Assembly (NCBI GenBank): GCA_037441725.1
Contig: JBBIRT010000017.1
Span: forward strand, 1 to 32,874
Length of the DNA stretch: 32,874 nt
Direction: 5' to 3'
Origin: JBBIRT01 sp037441725
Lineage (GTDB): Bacteria > Desulfobacterota > BSN033 > UBA1163
The notes beneath the pieces were generated by a model. That model saw only the letters and a list, made by a program, of their open reading frames with translations, made no database searches and was not told the DNA's origin. The translations under genes were made by a program, and so were the position numbers. This document shows, one piece after another, positions 1 through 6,638 of the stretch. The number at the start of each line of letters is the position of its first letter. Within the stretch, counting starts at the first letter, position 1.

Positions 1-528
1 TTCTCATAGAATTGCTTATATCCCTCCAGTGAACGGAATGGTCCGTGAAGACCTGTGATCTCTCTATATGGAGTTCCGTAATCCATAATGAATAGCTTAC
101 CAGCTTTTTTAAAGGAGCAGACATAATGATTAAACGTATTCGGACGAACGAGGATGACCACAATTTGTGGCTGGTAGGAAGGATTGATTCGCTGAAGGGT
201 CTTTTTTAAAAATTCAGCTGCATCCACATCAATCCCTGATTTTAAATAAAAGGTCTCCTCAGGAGTTCTNNNNNNNNNNAATGGGTAAGGTCCCTTCAAA
301 TTTCTTATATCTCACCTGATCAAAGGAAAAATTCTTCTCCATCCATCTTGCCAAATCTTCATAGGAATTCCAATTTGAAATCGTGGCCTCATAGGATTTA
401 AGCAATTCCATTCTGTCTGAAGGAGTCTCCACTCGGAGAGATACGCAATTGGTTAGGCCTAATAGGACGATGGGAAAAAATAGATTGATCTTCCATGTCC
501 TAAAATAAGATTTCCTTTTATCCGACAT
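1..528 (-). pseudogene. Lipoprotein with transglutaminase-like C-terminal part (partial; interrupted by assembly gap)
   Basis: Read on the minus strand, the first ~83 residues begin with a basic stretch, a hydrophobic core and a lipobox (LTNC), so this looks like an exported lipoprotein. The frame is broken by ten Ns at 270-279. Beyond the gap, another frame stays open to the window edge and reads as a coherent domain, with segments such as TFYLKSGIDVDAAEFLKK, NHYVCSF and LFIMDYGTPY. These resemble bacterial transglutaminase-like proteins, with the His and Asp in the expected order. The position where a catalytic Cys would be expected (K-S-G-x-C) reads Asp, so activity is doubtful. The apparent stop at 259 is a gap artefact rather than a real mutation. 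The gene continues beyond position 1. The family is assigned from motif memory, without a search. Confidence 0.55.
270..279. other. Assembly gap (10 N)
   Basis: Ten Ns, a typical fixed-length scaffold gap. The reading frames of the lipoprotein gene on either side do not agree, so the true gap length is not 10. Confidence 0.97.
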
Positions 529-539
529 GGTTTAAAGAT

Positions 540-893
540 TTAAAAAAACTCCTTAAAGAAATTAATGATTTTTAAGATAATCCTTTTCCTACAAAATTGC
601 CTTAGACCTTCTTTCCCATCTTTATGATTAAAAGGAAGCTCGGGATTTGATACGGATTGAGATGGAGTCCCCCTTTTTTCTCTCAGTGCCAAAAAGATAA
701 GCAGGGTTGTCCCCAAAATTGCTACACCCCTTACAATCGCAGTATTCAGGTCAGTGATTTTAGCTATCTCTTTCTTTTCTGATGGAGGAACCACATAGGT
801 TCCCTTCACAATAGAGATTTTGGGAGCAGTTAAAAGGACTATAAGAAAAAAAATAGCACCCACGACTAAAACAACTCTTTGTAAGATATTCAT
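540..893 (-). CDS. Small two-TM membrane protein, unknown function
   Basis: I do not recognise a family. From the ATG at 893 the product is 117 residues, starting MNILQRVV. It has two hydrophobic segments, at about residues 5-23 and 52-70, joined by a polar loop. The C-terminal tail is basic and ends in an amphipathic stretch rich in Phe, Ile and Lys. The frame stays open upstream to a TTG at 929, but that would add a charged stretch with no good ribosome-binding site, so the ATG is preferred. It lies 11 bases upstream of the lipoprotein gene on the same strand and may be co-transcribed with it. Protein-like composition and hydrophobic pattern are the only support. Confidence 0.5.
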   Translation of the reverse strand: MNILQRVVLVVGAIFFLIVLLTAPKISIVKGTYVVPPSEKKEIAKITDLNTAIVRGVAILGTTLLIFLALREKRGTPSQSVSNPELPFNHKDGKEGLRQFCRKRIILKIINFFKEFF

Positions 894-982
894 ATTCCAC
901 TTTCTCGTATCCTTTGATCTATTTATCAATTTAACCTTAAAACCATTTTCATTTTCTGGATAAAAGATCCAACCTTAAAAAA

Positions 983-1309
983 TTAAATTTTATCACAACC
1001 AAGATATTTCAATAGTCCAGTGATATAGTTCCCCCAGGTTGGGATCAATTTATCAATCTCATATGAGAGGAGAGTGATTTCTCCATTATGAATCTTATTA
1101 TGGACTTCCTCAAGTTTTTGATAACTTAGGGGCCAGGTAATTTTTCCTGATTGATTAATGATATAAAAGCTTCTCTTCTTTTCATCAATTTCAACAATTC
1201 GTAAGAGGTTAAGCCCGTCGGCGGCCCAAAATTCAACTTTCTGGGCCTTCATCTCTTTCAATTTTTCCCAACTAAAGGAACACTTTGGAAAAATCTCCAT
1301 GATCTCCAC
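983..1309 (-). CDS. Hypothetical protein, 108 aa
   Basis: Family not recognised. The product is soluble-looking, with no signal peptide or membrane segment. It has alternating charged and hydrophobic stretches typical of a small alpha/beta protein and ends LLKYLGCDKI. The longest start is a GTG at 1309. An ATG three codons in (1300) is equally possible because GGAG sits just before it. It is on the same strand as its neighbours, 54 bases upstream of the longest frame of the two-TM protein gene, so the three small genes may form one transcription unit. Codon use resembles the flanking real genes. A real gene is more likely than not. Confidence 0.5.
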   Translation of the reverse strand: MEIMEIFPKCSFSWEKLKEMKAQKVEFWAADGLNLLRIVEIDEKKRSFYIINQSGKITWPLSYQKLEEVHNKIHNGEITLLSYEIDKLIPTWGNYITGLLKYLGCDKI

Positions 1310-1635
1310 GACCGCTTTCCCTCTTTCTCACTCAGCCTTCCAATGGATCGTTATCATTTTAGAAACTCTTCAAAACGGTTGATGAACCCAATTAGAGTGC
1401 CTTAGGAACTCCACTGGAATGGCTCATCTGGATTTTTCTAACAGTGTGACCCAAAAATATCACAAAGAATCAAATATGGCAACATTATTCTGGATTGAGA
1501 TGGAGGGCCTCTCTGAGATGGGAATGGAGTCGGTTAATATCAAAGGAGTTATCAAAAGAAAGAACAAATTTCAAAAATTAAAAAGGGGGCGTCTTTGCCC
1601 CCTAAAGTACCTCTTATCTCTCTGAATAAGGGAAT
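1310..1635. other. Intergenic stretch, mostly featureless
   Basis: Between the 108-aa gene and the DUF4410-like gene. It holds the intrinsic terminator at 1571-1602 that serves the upstream minus-strand gene. A 68-codon plus-strand frame at 1419-1625 lacks a ribosome-binding site, runs through the terminator and was rejected. I see no other structured or coding signal. Confidence 0.6.
1571..1602 (-). terminator. Rho-independent terminator of the DUF4410-like gene
   Basis: On the minus strand a perfect 6-bp GC stem (GGGGGC / GCCCCC) closes a six-base loop. It is followed by a U-rich tract (five T, two A, five T). It lies about 33 bases after the stop of the minus-strand gene ending at 1636, and the orientation of the T run fits only the minus strand. 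Confidence 0.85.
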
Positions 1636-2184
1636 TTATCTTCCTTTATATTTCACAAGGAGTTTGGCCAGGGCTTCGCCGTTTCGATCCATAGCATACT
1701 CAACCGTATCCTCAGAACCTGTGGAAGTGGTCCTGAGATCGGTCTCATAAATGACTTTCCCACTCGCTTTATCCATAAAAATGTAATGTGCAGTAAAAGA
1801 TGCCGTTCCTGTAAACTCACCCCCAGGGATGAAAGAACGAGTAATCCTTCTTCTTACGGTGGAGTGGGTATATTCCTTCACTTCTCCCTTAATCACGAGA
1901 ACCTTTCCTTCAGGAGGAATCTCTTTACTTGCTTTTCCACCCTCCTTAGCGATCATCTGAAAGAGATTATACTTTTCATTGTATCTTTTAAGCTGATAGA
2001 CTGCCTTTTCTGCCATTTGGGTTCCAGCAGACTCAGGGGCAGGCGAACCCATTGGAACCTCTAAATCTTGGATGATGCAAACATTATAGTCCTTAAAGAT
2101 TCCCTCTTGACTCAGGCCCAAGCCATAAATCCCAAAAATAAGACCCAACCCTAAAAATATTGAAAATAATTTTTTCATTCTCAT
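1636..2184 (-). CDS. Exported DUF4410-like protein
   Basis: The product is 182 residues with an N-terminal signal peptide: a basic MRMKK start, then a Leu/Gly/Ile-rich core to about residue 25, with no lipobox Cys. The mature part has the pattern of small periplasmic or outer-membrane DUF4410-type proteins: a stretch on the level or age of paralogous strands (KVLVIKGEVKEY), a basic turn (RRRITRSFIPGG), then GTASFTAHYIFMDKASGKVIYE. The ATG at 2184 has AGGAGGG eight bases upstream. The gene has its own sigma70-like promoter at 2241-2269 and a terminator at 1571-1602, so it is probably monocistronic. The molecular role is unknown. The DUF assignment comes from pattern memory. Confidence 0.7.
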   Translation of the reverse strand: MRMKKLFSIFLGLGLIFGIYGLGLSQEGIFKDYNVCIIQDLEVPMGSPAPESAGTQMAEKAVYQLKRYNEKYNLFQMIAKEGGKASKEIPPEGKVLVIKGEVKEYTHSTVRRRITRSFIPGGEFTGTASFTAHYIFMDKASGKVIYETDLRTTSTGSEDTVEYAMDRNGEALAKLLVKYKGR

Positions 2185-2505
2185 TGAATTCCCTCCTTAT
2201 AACTATAATTCTATTTTTAATTATAAATTTCTTAAGAATCATTTTACTATCTTAAGAAATGAATTGCAACCCTAAACTCCTCAGCTACTTCATGGAATCC
2301 AATCGATTACAAATCTTCCCCCTGGCGCAGGGTAATGCCTAACTCTTACGATGAATTAGGCAGGGATGTCGTAGAACATTTTGAAGAATTTTGTCTTGAT
2401 CACCAAACCCTATCATGTTACGATGATCCAAAGAATAGGTTTCAGGATCTGAATTAATTTTGTTGACCTCAGAGTCTCGACGCAGCATTTCGATCGCAAT
2501 CCAAC
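2185..2505. other. Divergent intergenic region
   Basis: It separates the divergent DUF4410-like and CLC genes. It contains the minus-strand promoter at 2241-2269 and a 7-bp inverted repeat (TGCCTAA at 2336-2342, TTAGGCA at 2356-2362) with a 13-base loop and no T run. That repeat could be an operator or a small hairpin. I could not place a convincing promoter for the CLC gene. Confidence 0.5.
2241..2269 (-). promoter_or_regulatory. Sigma70-like promoter of the DUF4410-like gene
   Basis: On the minus strand, TTGCAA (-35; 2269-2264), a 17-base spacer and TAAAAT (-10; 2246-2241). The -10 matches 5 of 6 consensus bases and the -35 matches 4 of 6. It is followed by an AT-rich leader of about 50 bases and a strong ribosome-binding site. 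Confidence 0.6.
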
Positions 2506-4320
2506 ATGTCGACCGATTTCTCTATCATATTTAAATCCTTTTCCCCAAGTCGGCTAAAAGGGTTATGGCGTTGGATTTTTATAGGGATATCGATTGGAGT
2601 GGTTTCTGGTTTCGGTGCCATTCTTTTTAACTTCCTTCTCCAACAAAGCACCCAATTCTTTTTAAAAGACCTTGTTAATCTTGTGATCCCAGGAGAGATG
2701 CGAGAGGTTTCTCTTTTGGGGTTCCCTCTCTATCGATGGATGATACTCTGGATTCCTTGTCTGGGCGGCTTCCTTTCAGGACTCCTCGTGTTTCGTTTTG
2801 CCCCAGAAGCAGAAGGACATGGAACCGATGCGATGATCGAAAGTTTTCATCGAAAAAAAGGAATCATTCGAAAGAGAGTCCCCATTATCAAAACAATAGC
2901 CTCTTCCATTACTATTGGGACAGGAGGTTCTGCAGGGAAAGAGGGTCCAATTGCCCAGATTGGTTCAGGATTTGCCTCTTTATTAGCCTCCTTTTTAAAG
3001 ATGGACGAACGGAATCGTCGTATCATGTTACTCGCCGGTGCAGCAGGAGGTATTAGTGCTATTTTTAAAGCCCCATTGGGCGCAGCTCTCTTTGCTACAG
3101 AAGTTCTATATCGAAAACCAGAATTTGAATTTGAAGGGATTCTCCCCTCTATTCTCTCTTCGATTATAGCCTACATGGTTTTTACTTTTTGGTATGGATG
3201 GGGAACCATCTTTTACGTCCCTAAAATCTCCCCTGTTCTGGCTCCAAGCGAACTTCTTATCTACGGAGTTTTTGGAATCCTTTGTGCAACAGTCGGTTTC
3301 TTATATATCCGTCTTTTTTATGGAATGCGGGATCATTTTTTTAAAAGATTCTCCTATTTAGGATCTTTGAAGCCTGCCTTAGGGGGGCTCATGTTAGGAG
3401 GGGTAGCCTTTTTTCTCCCCCAAGTGTTAGGGGGAGGATATGAATGGATTCAATCGGCCATTGATGGAAACTTGGCTCTCGAAATGATGTTAATTCTTGC
3501 CTTCGCTAAAATCTTGGCCACCTCCTTCACCATCAGTTCAGGGGGAAGCGGAGGGGTTTTTGCACCATCCCTCTTTATTGGAGCCATGCTTGGGGGGTTC
3601 TATGGTCATCTCGCCTCCAGGCTGTTTCCCAATCTTCTCATCTATCCCAGTTCCTTTGTTTTAGTTGGAATGGGCGGTTTCTTTGGTGGTGTTGCAAAGG
3701 TCCCGATTGCCTCATTGATCATGGTCACTGAGATGAGTGGTAGTTACAACCTAATTGTTCCGCTCTTGATCGTTTCGACAATCTCATATCTTTTATTGGG
3801 AGAGGTATCCCTTTATGAAAAACAGGTATCCACAAGGGTGGATTCTCCAGCTCATATGGGAGACTTCTCCATAAACATCTTAGAACATATTCTCGTAAAA
3901 AATGCCCTGCCCCTGGAAAGGAAAGTGGAGTTCATCCCAGAGGATGCAAGATTGGATAGAATCATTGACTTGATCGTAAATTCAAACCAGATGAATTTTC
4001 CTGTTGTGGACAAACAGAGGCATCTGAAAGGAATTCTTTCATTAACAGATGTCAGGAAGGTAATCTTAAATAAAGAAATCTTTCCTCTGGTAGTGGCCAA
4101 AGATATAGCCAGTGAAAATGTCCTTACGATCACTCCAGAGGATACCCTCCATACGGCATTAAAGAAGATGACCGAATTTGAAATTCGGGAGCTTCCGGTG
4201 GTCAGTAAAGAGGATCCGCGAAGAGTGATATCCCTGTTGAGCCGAAAGGATATTATTCGCACCTATTATGATGAAATAGAAAGACATAAGGAGTCTAAAC
4301 CCAATGATTTCATAGGATGA
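2506..4320 (+). CDS. CLC-type chloride channel/transporter with C-terminal CBS pair
   Basis: An integral membrane anion transporter of 604 residues, normal for bacterial CLC-CBS proteins. The ion-path motifs are in order. GHGTD near residue 105 stands in for GSGIP. GGSAGKEGP follows at 140-148 with gating Glu146, then GGSGGVFAP at 346-354. At the place of the inner proton glutamate of CLC-ec1 (EE) this protein has E-V (ATEVL, 198-202). This suggests channel-like or altered proton coupling, by analogy only. Two CBS domains occupy roughly 460-595 and probably sense adenine nucleotides. The motif is GKEGP rather than the GREG form of fluoride-specific CLC-F, so chloride is the more likely substrate. 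The ATG at 2506 has no clear Shine-Dalgarno site. Enolase follows after 37 bases, suggesting an operon. Confidence 0.9.
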   Translation: MSTDFSIIFKSFSPSRLKGLWRWIFIGISIGVVSGFGAILFNFLLQQSTQFFLKDLVNLVIPGEMREVSLLGFPLYRWMILWIPCLGGFLSGLLVFRFAPEAEGHGTDAMIESFHRKKGIIRKRVPIIKTIASSITIGTGGSAGKEGPIAQIGSGFASLLASFLKMDERNRRIMLLAGAAGGISAIFKAPLGAALFATEVLYRKPEFEFEGILPSILSSIIAYMVFTFWYGWGTIFYVPKISPVLAPSELLIYGVFGILCATVGFLYIRLFYGMRDHFFKRFSYLGSLKPALGGLMLGGVAFFLPQVLGGGYEWIQSAIDGNLALEMMLILAFAKILATSFTISSGGSGGVFAPSLFIGAMLGGFYGHLASRLFPNLLIYPSSFVLVGMGGFFGGVAKVPIASLIMVTEMSGSYNLIVPLLIVSTISYLLLGEVSLYEKQVSTRVDSPAHMGDFSINILEHILVKNALPLERKVEFIPEDARLDRIIDLIVNSNQMNFPVVDKQRHLKGILSLTDVRKVILNKEIFPLVVAKDIASENVLTITPEDTLHTALKKMTEFEIRELPVVSKEDPRRVISLLSRKDIIRTYYDEIERHKESKPNDFIG

Positions 4321-4357
4321 GTGGTTTCTTCCCATTACAGTCAAGGAGGATGATCTT

Positions 4358-5641
4358 ATGGATGCAGAGATTAAATCCGTTTTTGCCAGGGAAATTCTTG
4401 ATTCTCGTGGAAATCCCACTGTGGAAGTGGAAGTCCGATTACAAGGAGAGGCGTGGGGTCGTGCGGCTGTTCCATCAGGTGCCTCAACAGGTGTGCATGA
4501 AGCCCTCGAACTCCGTGACGGAGATCTGAGCCGTTACCGAGGCAAAGGAGTATTAAAGGCCATCCAATATGTCAAACAAGAGATTGCCCATGCCCTTATT
4601 GGGGTGAATGCCCTCGATCAAGCTAAGATAGATCAAATCATGATTGATCTGGACGGGACACCCAACAAGAGCAGATTCGGTGCAAATGCTATCCTTGGAG
4701 TGAGTCTGGCTGTGGCCAAGGCAGGAGCCAACCATCTCAATTTACCCGTCTATCGTTATTTAGGAGGGGAAGGAGCCAGAATCTTACCTGTACCGATGTT
4801 CAACATTTTGAATGGGGGGGTTCATGCGAACTGGCAGGGAACGGATTTACAGGAATTTATGATTGCTCCTGTCGGAGCCACCACTTTCAGGGAGGCACTG
4901 AGATGGGGAAGTGAAACCTATCAAGAGCTTAAAATGATCTTAAAAGAAAAGGGATATTCAACAGGGGTTGGAGATGAAGGTGGATTCTCTCCATCTTTTA
5001 AAAAGAATTCTGATGCAATAGAATTTATTCTTAAAGCGATCGAAAAAGCTGGATATCGACCTGGTGAGCAGATCGCTCTTGTCCTTGATTCCGCCTCCAG
5101 CAGTTTCTATGAAGAAGGGTTTTATCATCTCAGGACAGAGAATCGAAAAGTAAATACTGAAGAGTTAGTGGAGATGTATGGCGATTGGGTAAAGAAATAC
5201 CCTATCTTAGCCATTGAAGACGGCCTTTCAGAGGATGACTGGGAAGGATGGAAACTACTCAATGAAAAATTAGGTCATAAGATCGAGCTTGTGGGGGATG
5301 ACCTTTTTGTAACAAATGTTAAGCGTATTGAAAGGGGTGTGACTGAGAAGGTAGCCAATGCTGTTTTGATCAAACTTAATCAGATTGGAACACTTACAGA
5401 AACTATTGCCGCAATTGAAATGGCCCGTAAAGCTGGATGGGGAGCCATGATCTCACACAGAAGCGGTGAAACGGTTGATACCTTTATTTCAGATTTCACA
5501 GTAGCCATGGGAACTGGGCATTTAAAAACTGGAGCCCCCTGTCGAGGGGAGCGGGTTGAAAAATATAACCAGTTGTTACGTATAGAAGAAGAACTTGGGG
5601 ACAACGCATTATATGCTGGCCGGAAAACCTTCGGATCATAA
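4358..5641 (+). CDS. eno: Enolase (phosphopyruvate hydratase)
   Basis: Interconverts 2-phosphoglycerate and phosphoenolpyruvate in glycolysis and gluconeogenesis, in the cytoplasm, with Mg2+. The 427 residues match the family length. Catalytic and metal residues are visible: GDEGGF (205-210), the Mg ligands at Asp243, Glu287 and Asp314 (VGDDLF), the base Lys339 in LIKLNQIG, and the SHRSGET signature at 366-372. The loop usually written HADNNVD reads HANWQGTD, a small variation. AGGAGG sits seven to eight bases before the ATG. In an organism fixing carbon by acetyl-CoA the enzyme would run toward sugars. The upstream CLC gene is close enough for co-transcription. Enolase is a classic fluoride-inhibited enzyme, relevant to the riboswitch-like leader downstream on the other strand. 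Confidence 0.97.
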   Translation: MDAEIKSVFAREILDSRGNPTVEVEVRLQGEAWGRAAVPSGASTGVHEALELRDGDLSRYRGKGVLKAIQYVKQEIAHALIGVNALDQAKIDQIMIDLDGTPNKSRFGANAILGVSLAVAKAGANHLNLPVYRYLGGEGARILPVPMFNILNGGVHANWQGTDLQEFMIAPVGATTFREALRWGSETYQELKMILKEKGYSTGVGDEGGFSPSFKKNSDAIEFILKAIEKAGYRPGEQIALVLDSASSSFYEEGFYHLRTENRKVNTEELVEMYGDWVKKYPILAIEDGLSEDDWEGWKLLNEKLGHKIELVGDDLFVTNVKRIERGVTEKVANAVLIKLNQIGTLTETIAAIEMARKAGWGAMISHRSGETVDTFISDFTVAMGTGHLKTGAPCRGERVEKYNQLLRIEEELGDNALYAGRKTFGS

Positions 5642-5690
5642 CTTTACTGAATCAGTACAAATTCGGGCCTAAATTCCTCAAGACTCTCTT

Positions 5691-5951
5691 TCAGGCCTTT
5701 TCTTCATCAACCTCTCCAGCTTCAAATAGACGTTCATCTCGTTCATAATCATCCATCTGAGCAACCCGAATGGATTCCCAACCCAAACGTAGATCAGGAG
5801 GGGAAACTTCAGCAATCTTCTGAGAAAGCTCATCGCCAATAATCAATTTTGTGAGTGAAATCACTGCCCGAGCTGCATCATCGGCTTGCTTTAAATCTTT
5901 CAAATTCGCCATTTTCATCACTGCCTCGAGAAATTCCTTTCTGGTTTTCAT
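5691..5951 (-). CDS. Small acidic DUF2267-like protein
   Basis: The 86 residues contain an N-terminal basic helix (MKTRKEFLEAV), then an Ala-rich helix (ADDAARAVISLTKLI) and a segment resembling DUF2267 proteins (LSQKIAEVSPPDLRLGWES). The tail is very acidic. No membrane segment or signal is seen, so a cytosolic protein is expected. GGAGG precedes the ATG at 5951 with good spacing. The leader is remarkable: a promoter at 6071-6099, a crcB-like fold and a terminator at 5978-6007 lie in series upstream, so expression is probably controlled by premature termination. The gene converges on eno with 49 bases between stops. The biochemical role is unknown and the family call is moderate. Confidence 0.65.
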   Translation of the reverse strand: MKTRKEFLEAVMKMANLKDLKQADDAARAVISLTKLIIGDELSQKIAEVSPPDLRLGWESIRVAQMDDYERDERLFEAGEVDEEKA

Positions 5952-5977
5952 AACATCACCTCCATTCTCCCAATAAT

Positions 5978-6007
5978 AAAAAAACTTCTACAGATATAGT
6001 AGAAGTT
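5978..6007 (-). terminator. Leader intrinsic terminator upstream of the DUF2267-like gene
   Basis: Minus strand: a perfect 9-bp inverted repeat (AACTTCTAC at 6007-5999, GTAGAAGTT at 5991-5983) with a seven-base loop, followed immediately by a run of Ts (5984-5978). It lies in the leader, before the ribosome-binding site, which is the expected place for an attenuator. Its 5' arm is the same segment that forms the 3' end of the putative aptamer. Confidence 0.8.
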
Positions 6008-6057
6008 ATTAGCCCCCAACAAAAGGGGAAACGGTTAATAGTGAGCTCCATTGCTGG
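5983..6057 (-). ncRNA. Fluoride (crcB-motif)-like riboswitch candidate
   Basis: Read on the minus strand, the leader follows the order of the crcB/fluoride aptamer: AATGGAGC (6052-6045), TATTAACCG, a CCCC/GGGG hairpin (6028-6013), GCTAAT (6013-6008), then AACTTCTAC, which doubles as the terminator arm. This architecture, including the aptamer-terminator overlap, matches known fluoride ON-switches. There are three weak points. The pseudoknot arms AGCA and CACT pair at only two of four positions. The first stem has a wobble and a mismatch. The G after GCTAAT, conserved in the classic aptamers I recall, is A. It may therefore be a diverged, degenerate or ligand-shifted relative. The neighbouring eno and CLC genes are typical fluoride-related functions, but the switch itself faces the DUF2267-like gene. 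Confidence 0.45.
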
Positions 6058-6070
6058 TTTTTTTATTTTA

Positions 6071-6099
6071 ATTATTATAAAAAAGAAGCGCTATGTCAA
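6071..6099 (-). promoter_or_regulatory. Sigma70-like promoter of the riboswitch-like leader
   Basis: Minus strand: a perfect TTGACA (-35; 6099-6094), a 17-base spacer and AATAAT (-10; 6076-6071, 5 of 6). The predicted start near 6064 puts the putative aptamer at the very 5' end of the transcript, as in other riboswitch leaders. Confidence 0.65.
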
Positions 6100-6407
6100 T
6101 ATGTTTTTAATCTCAATTAATTAAAATTCTTTCAACATTCTTTGCGAATGGATTTTTAACTCCTTCCATCGTGAGGAGTTCTTAACCGTTTTATGGAGGT
6201 ATGAAAATCTCATATTTGGTCAGCTCAATACCATCTCCTTTTACAAAATGAGTGAATAATTTATGATGATCAGAATTGCTAAAATTCAATTACCCATAAT
6301 TCCTATCTTTATTTGGCCAATATTTTTATGTGAAACAAAATAAAAATTAAATATTTTTAATAAGTTATACTACAATGAAATATTAAACAAATTTAATAAA
6401 ATTTTCC

Positions 6408-6436
6408 TTGACAAAAAGTGCCTATTATTTTAGTAT
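6408..6436 (+). promoter_or_regulatory. Sigma70-like promoter of the Wood-Ljungdahl operon
   Basis: A perfect TTGACA (-35; 6408-6413), a 17-base spacer and TAGTAT (-10; 6431-6436, 4 of 6). The predicted start is near 6443, about 195 bases before the fhs start codon. It is the best promoter match upstream of the 18-kb operon. Confidence 0.65.
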
Positions 6437-6448
6437 CCCACAGGACAT

Positions 6449-6464
6449 TGTGACTGTTATCACA
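6449..6464 (+). promoter_or_regulatory. CRP/FNR-family or Rex operator candidate (TGTGA-N6-TCACA)
   Basis: A perfect TGTGA-N6-TCACA palindrome preceded by an extra AT. It lies just downstream of the predicted start, so a bound protein would most simply repress. The same half-sites are used by CRP, by HcpR of sulfate reducers and, with more T/A inside, by the NADH sensor Rex. The regulator cannot be named from sequence alone. The palindrome itself is certain. Confidence 0.6.
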
Positions 6465-6620
6465 TATATATATTCTATCTATAACCCCTTTAAACATAAT
6501 AATAAAAACCGTTTTCTTAATTCGTAAATTAATAACAAAGAAAGGGGGGGTGGTTAAATATAGTTTCTTGTAGAACTTAAACTCAATCAATTCATTTTTT
6601 AAAAATAAAACATTTAGATG

Positions 6621-6628
6621 AAAGGAGG
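6621..6628 (+). promoter_or_regulatory. Ribosome-binding site deciding the fhs start
   Basis: AAAGGAGG lies ten bases before the ATG at 6639. An earlier in-frame ATG at 6618 directly precedes this site and would place it inside the coding region, so the 6639 start is preferred. Confidence 0.8.
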
Positions 6629-6638
6629 AATTGACCAT

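Larger units (their letters stand above)
5952..6638. other. Long AT-rich divergent control region between the DUF2267-like gene and fhs
   Basis: About 690 bases without a convincing gene. From left to right it holds the minus-strand leader, terminator and promoter (5978-6099). An inverted repeat without a T run follows (AACTCCT 6158-6164, AGGAGTT 6174-6180). An AT-rich tract of about 200 bases comes next, and finally the fhs promoter, palindrome and leader (6408-6638). Two tiny frames starting near 6200 and 6263 (16 and 26 codons) were not accepted. The fhs leader of about 195 bases contains CCCCTTT (6485-6491) facing AAAGGGG (from 6541), which could pair at long range. Confidence 0.6.

Noticed and set aside
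270..279. Stop codon at 259 as a true truncation of the lipoprotein
   Set aside because: The frame change coincides with an unsized N gap and the following sequence is coherent in another frame, so it is an assembly effect.
1391..1420. Short similarity (ATTAGAGTG and CCACTGGAA) to the cdhA-cdhB spacer near 14211-14255 on the opposite strand, as a dispersed repeat
   Set aside because: Only two nine-base words shared, in different order; chance cannot be excluded and no third copy was seen.
1419..1625. 68-codon plus-strand reading frame
   Set aside because: No ribosome-binding site, runs through a clear minus-strand terminator, and its composition is unlike neighbouring proteins.
2330..2365. 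A fluoride-type riboswitch upstream of the CLC gene
   Set aside because: The TGCCTAA/TTAGGCA hairpin lacks the crcB core words (ATGG, AACCG, CTAAT or CTGAT before CTCCTAC) and has no terminator.
5662..5704. GGCCT / AGGCC hairpin with Ts between eno and the DUF2267-like gene, as an eno terminator
   Set aside because: Only five pairs around a 22-base loop, overlapping the stop of the opposing gene; too weak to call.
6198..6345. Two mini frames (16 and 26 codons) after GGAGG near 6195 and an ATG near 6263
   Set aside because: Too short, AT-rich, no homologous feature or regulatory context such as a run of one codon; likely chance.
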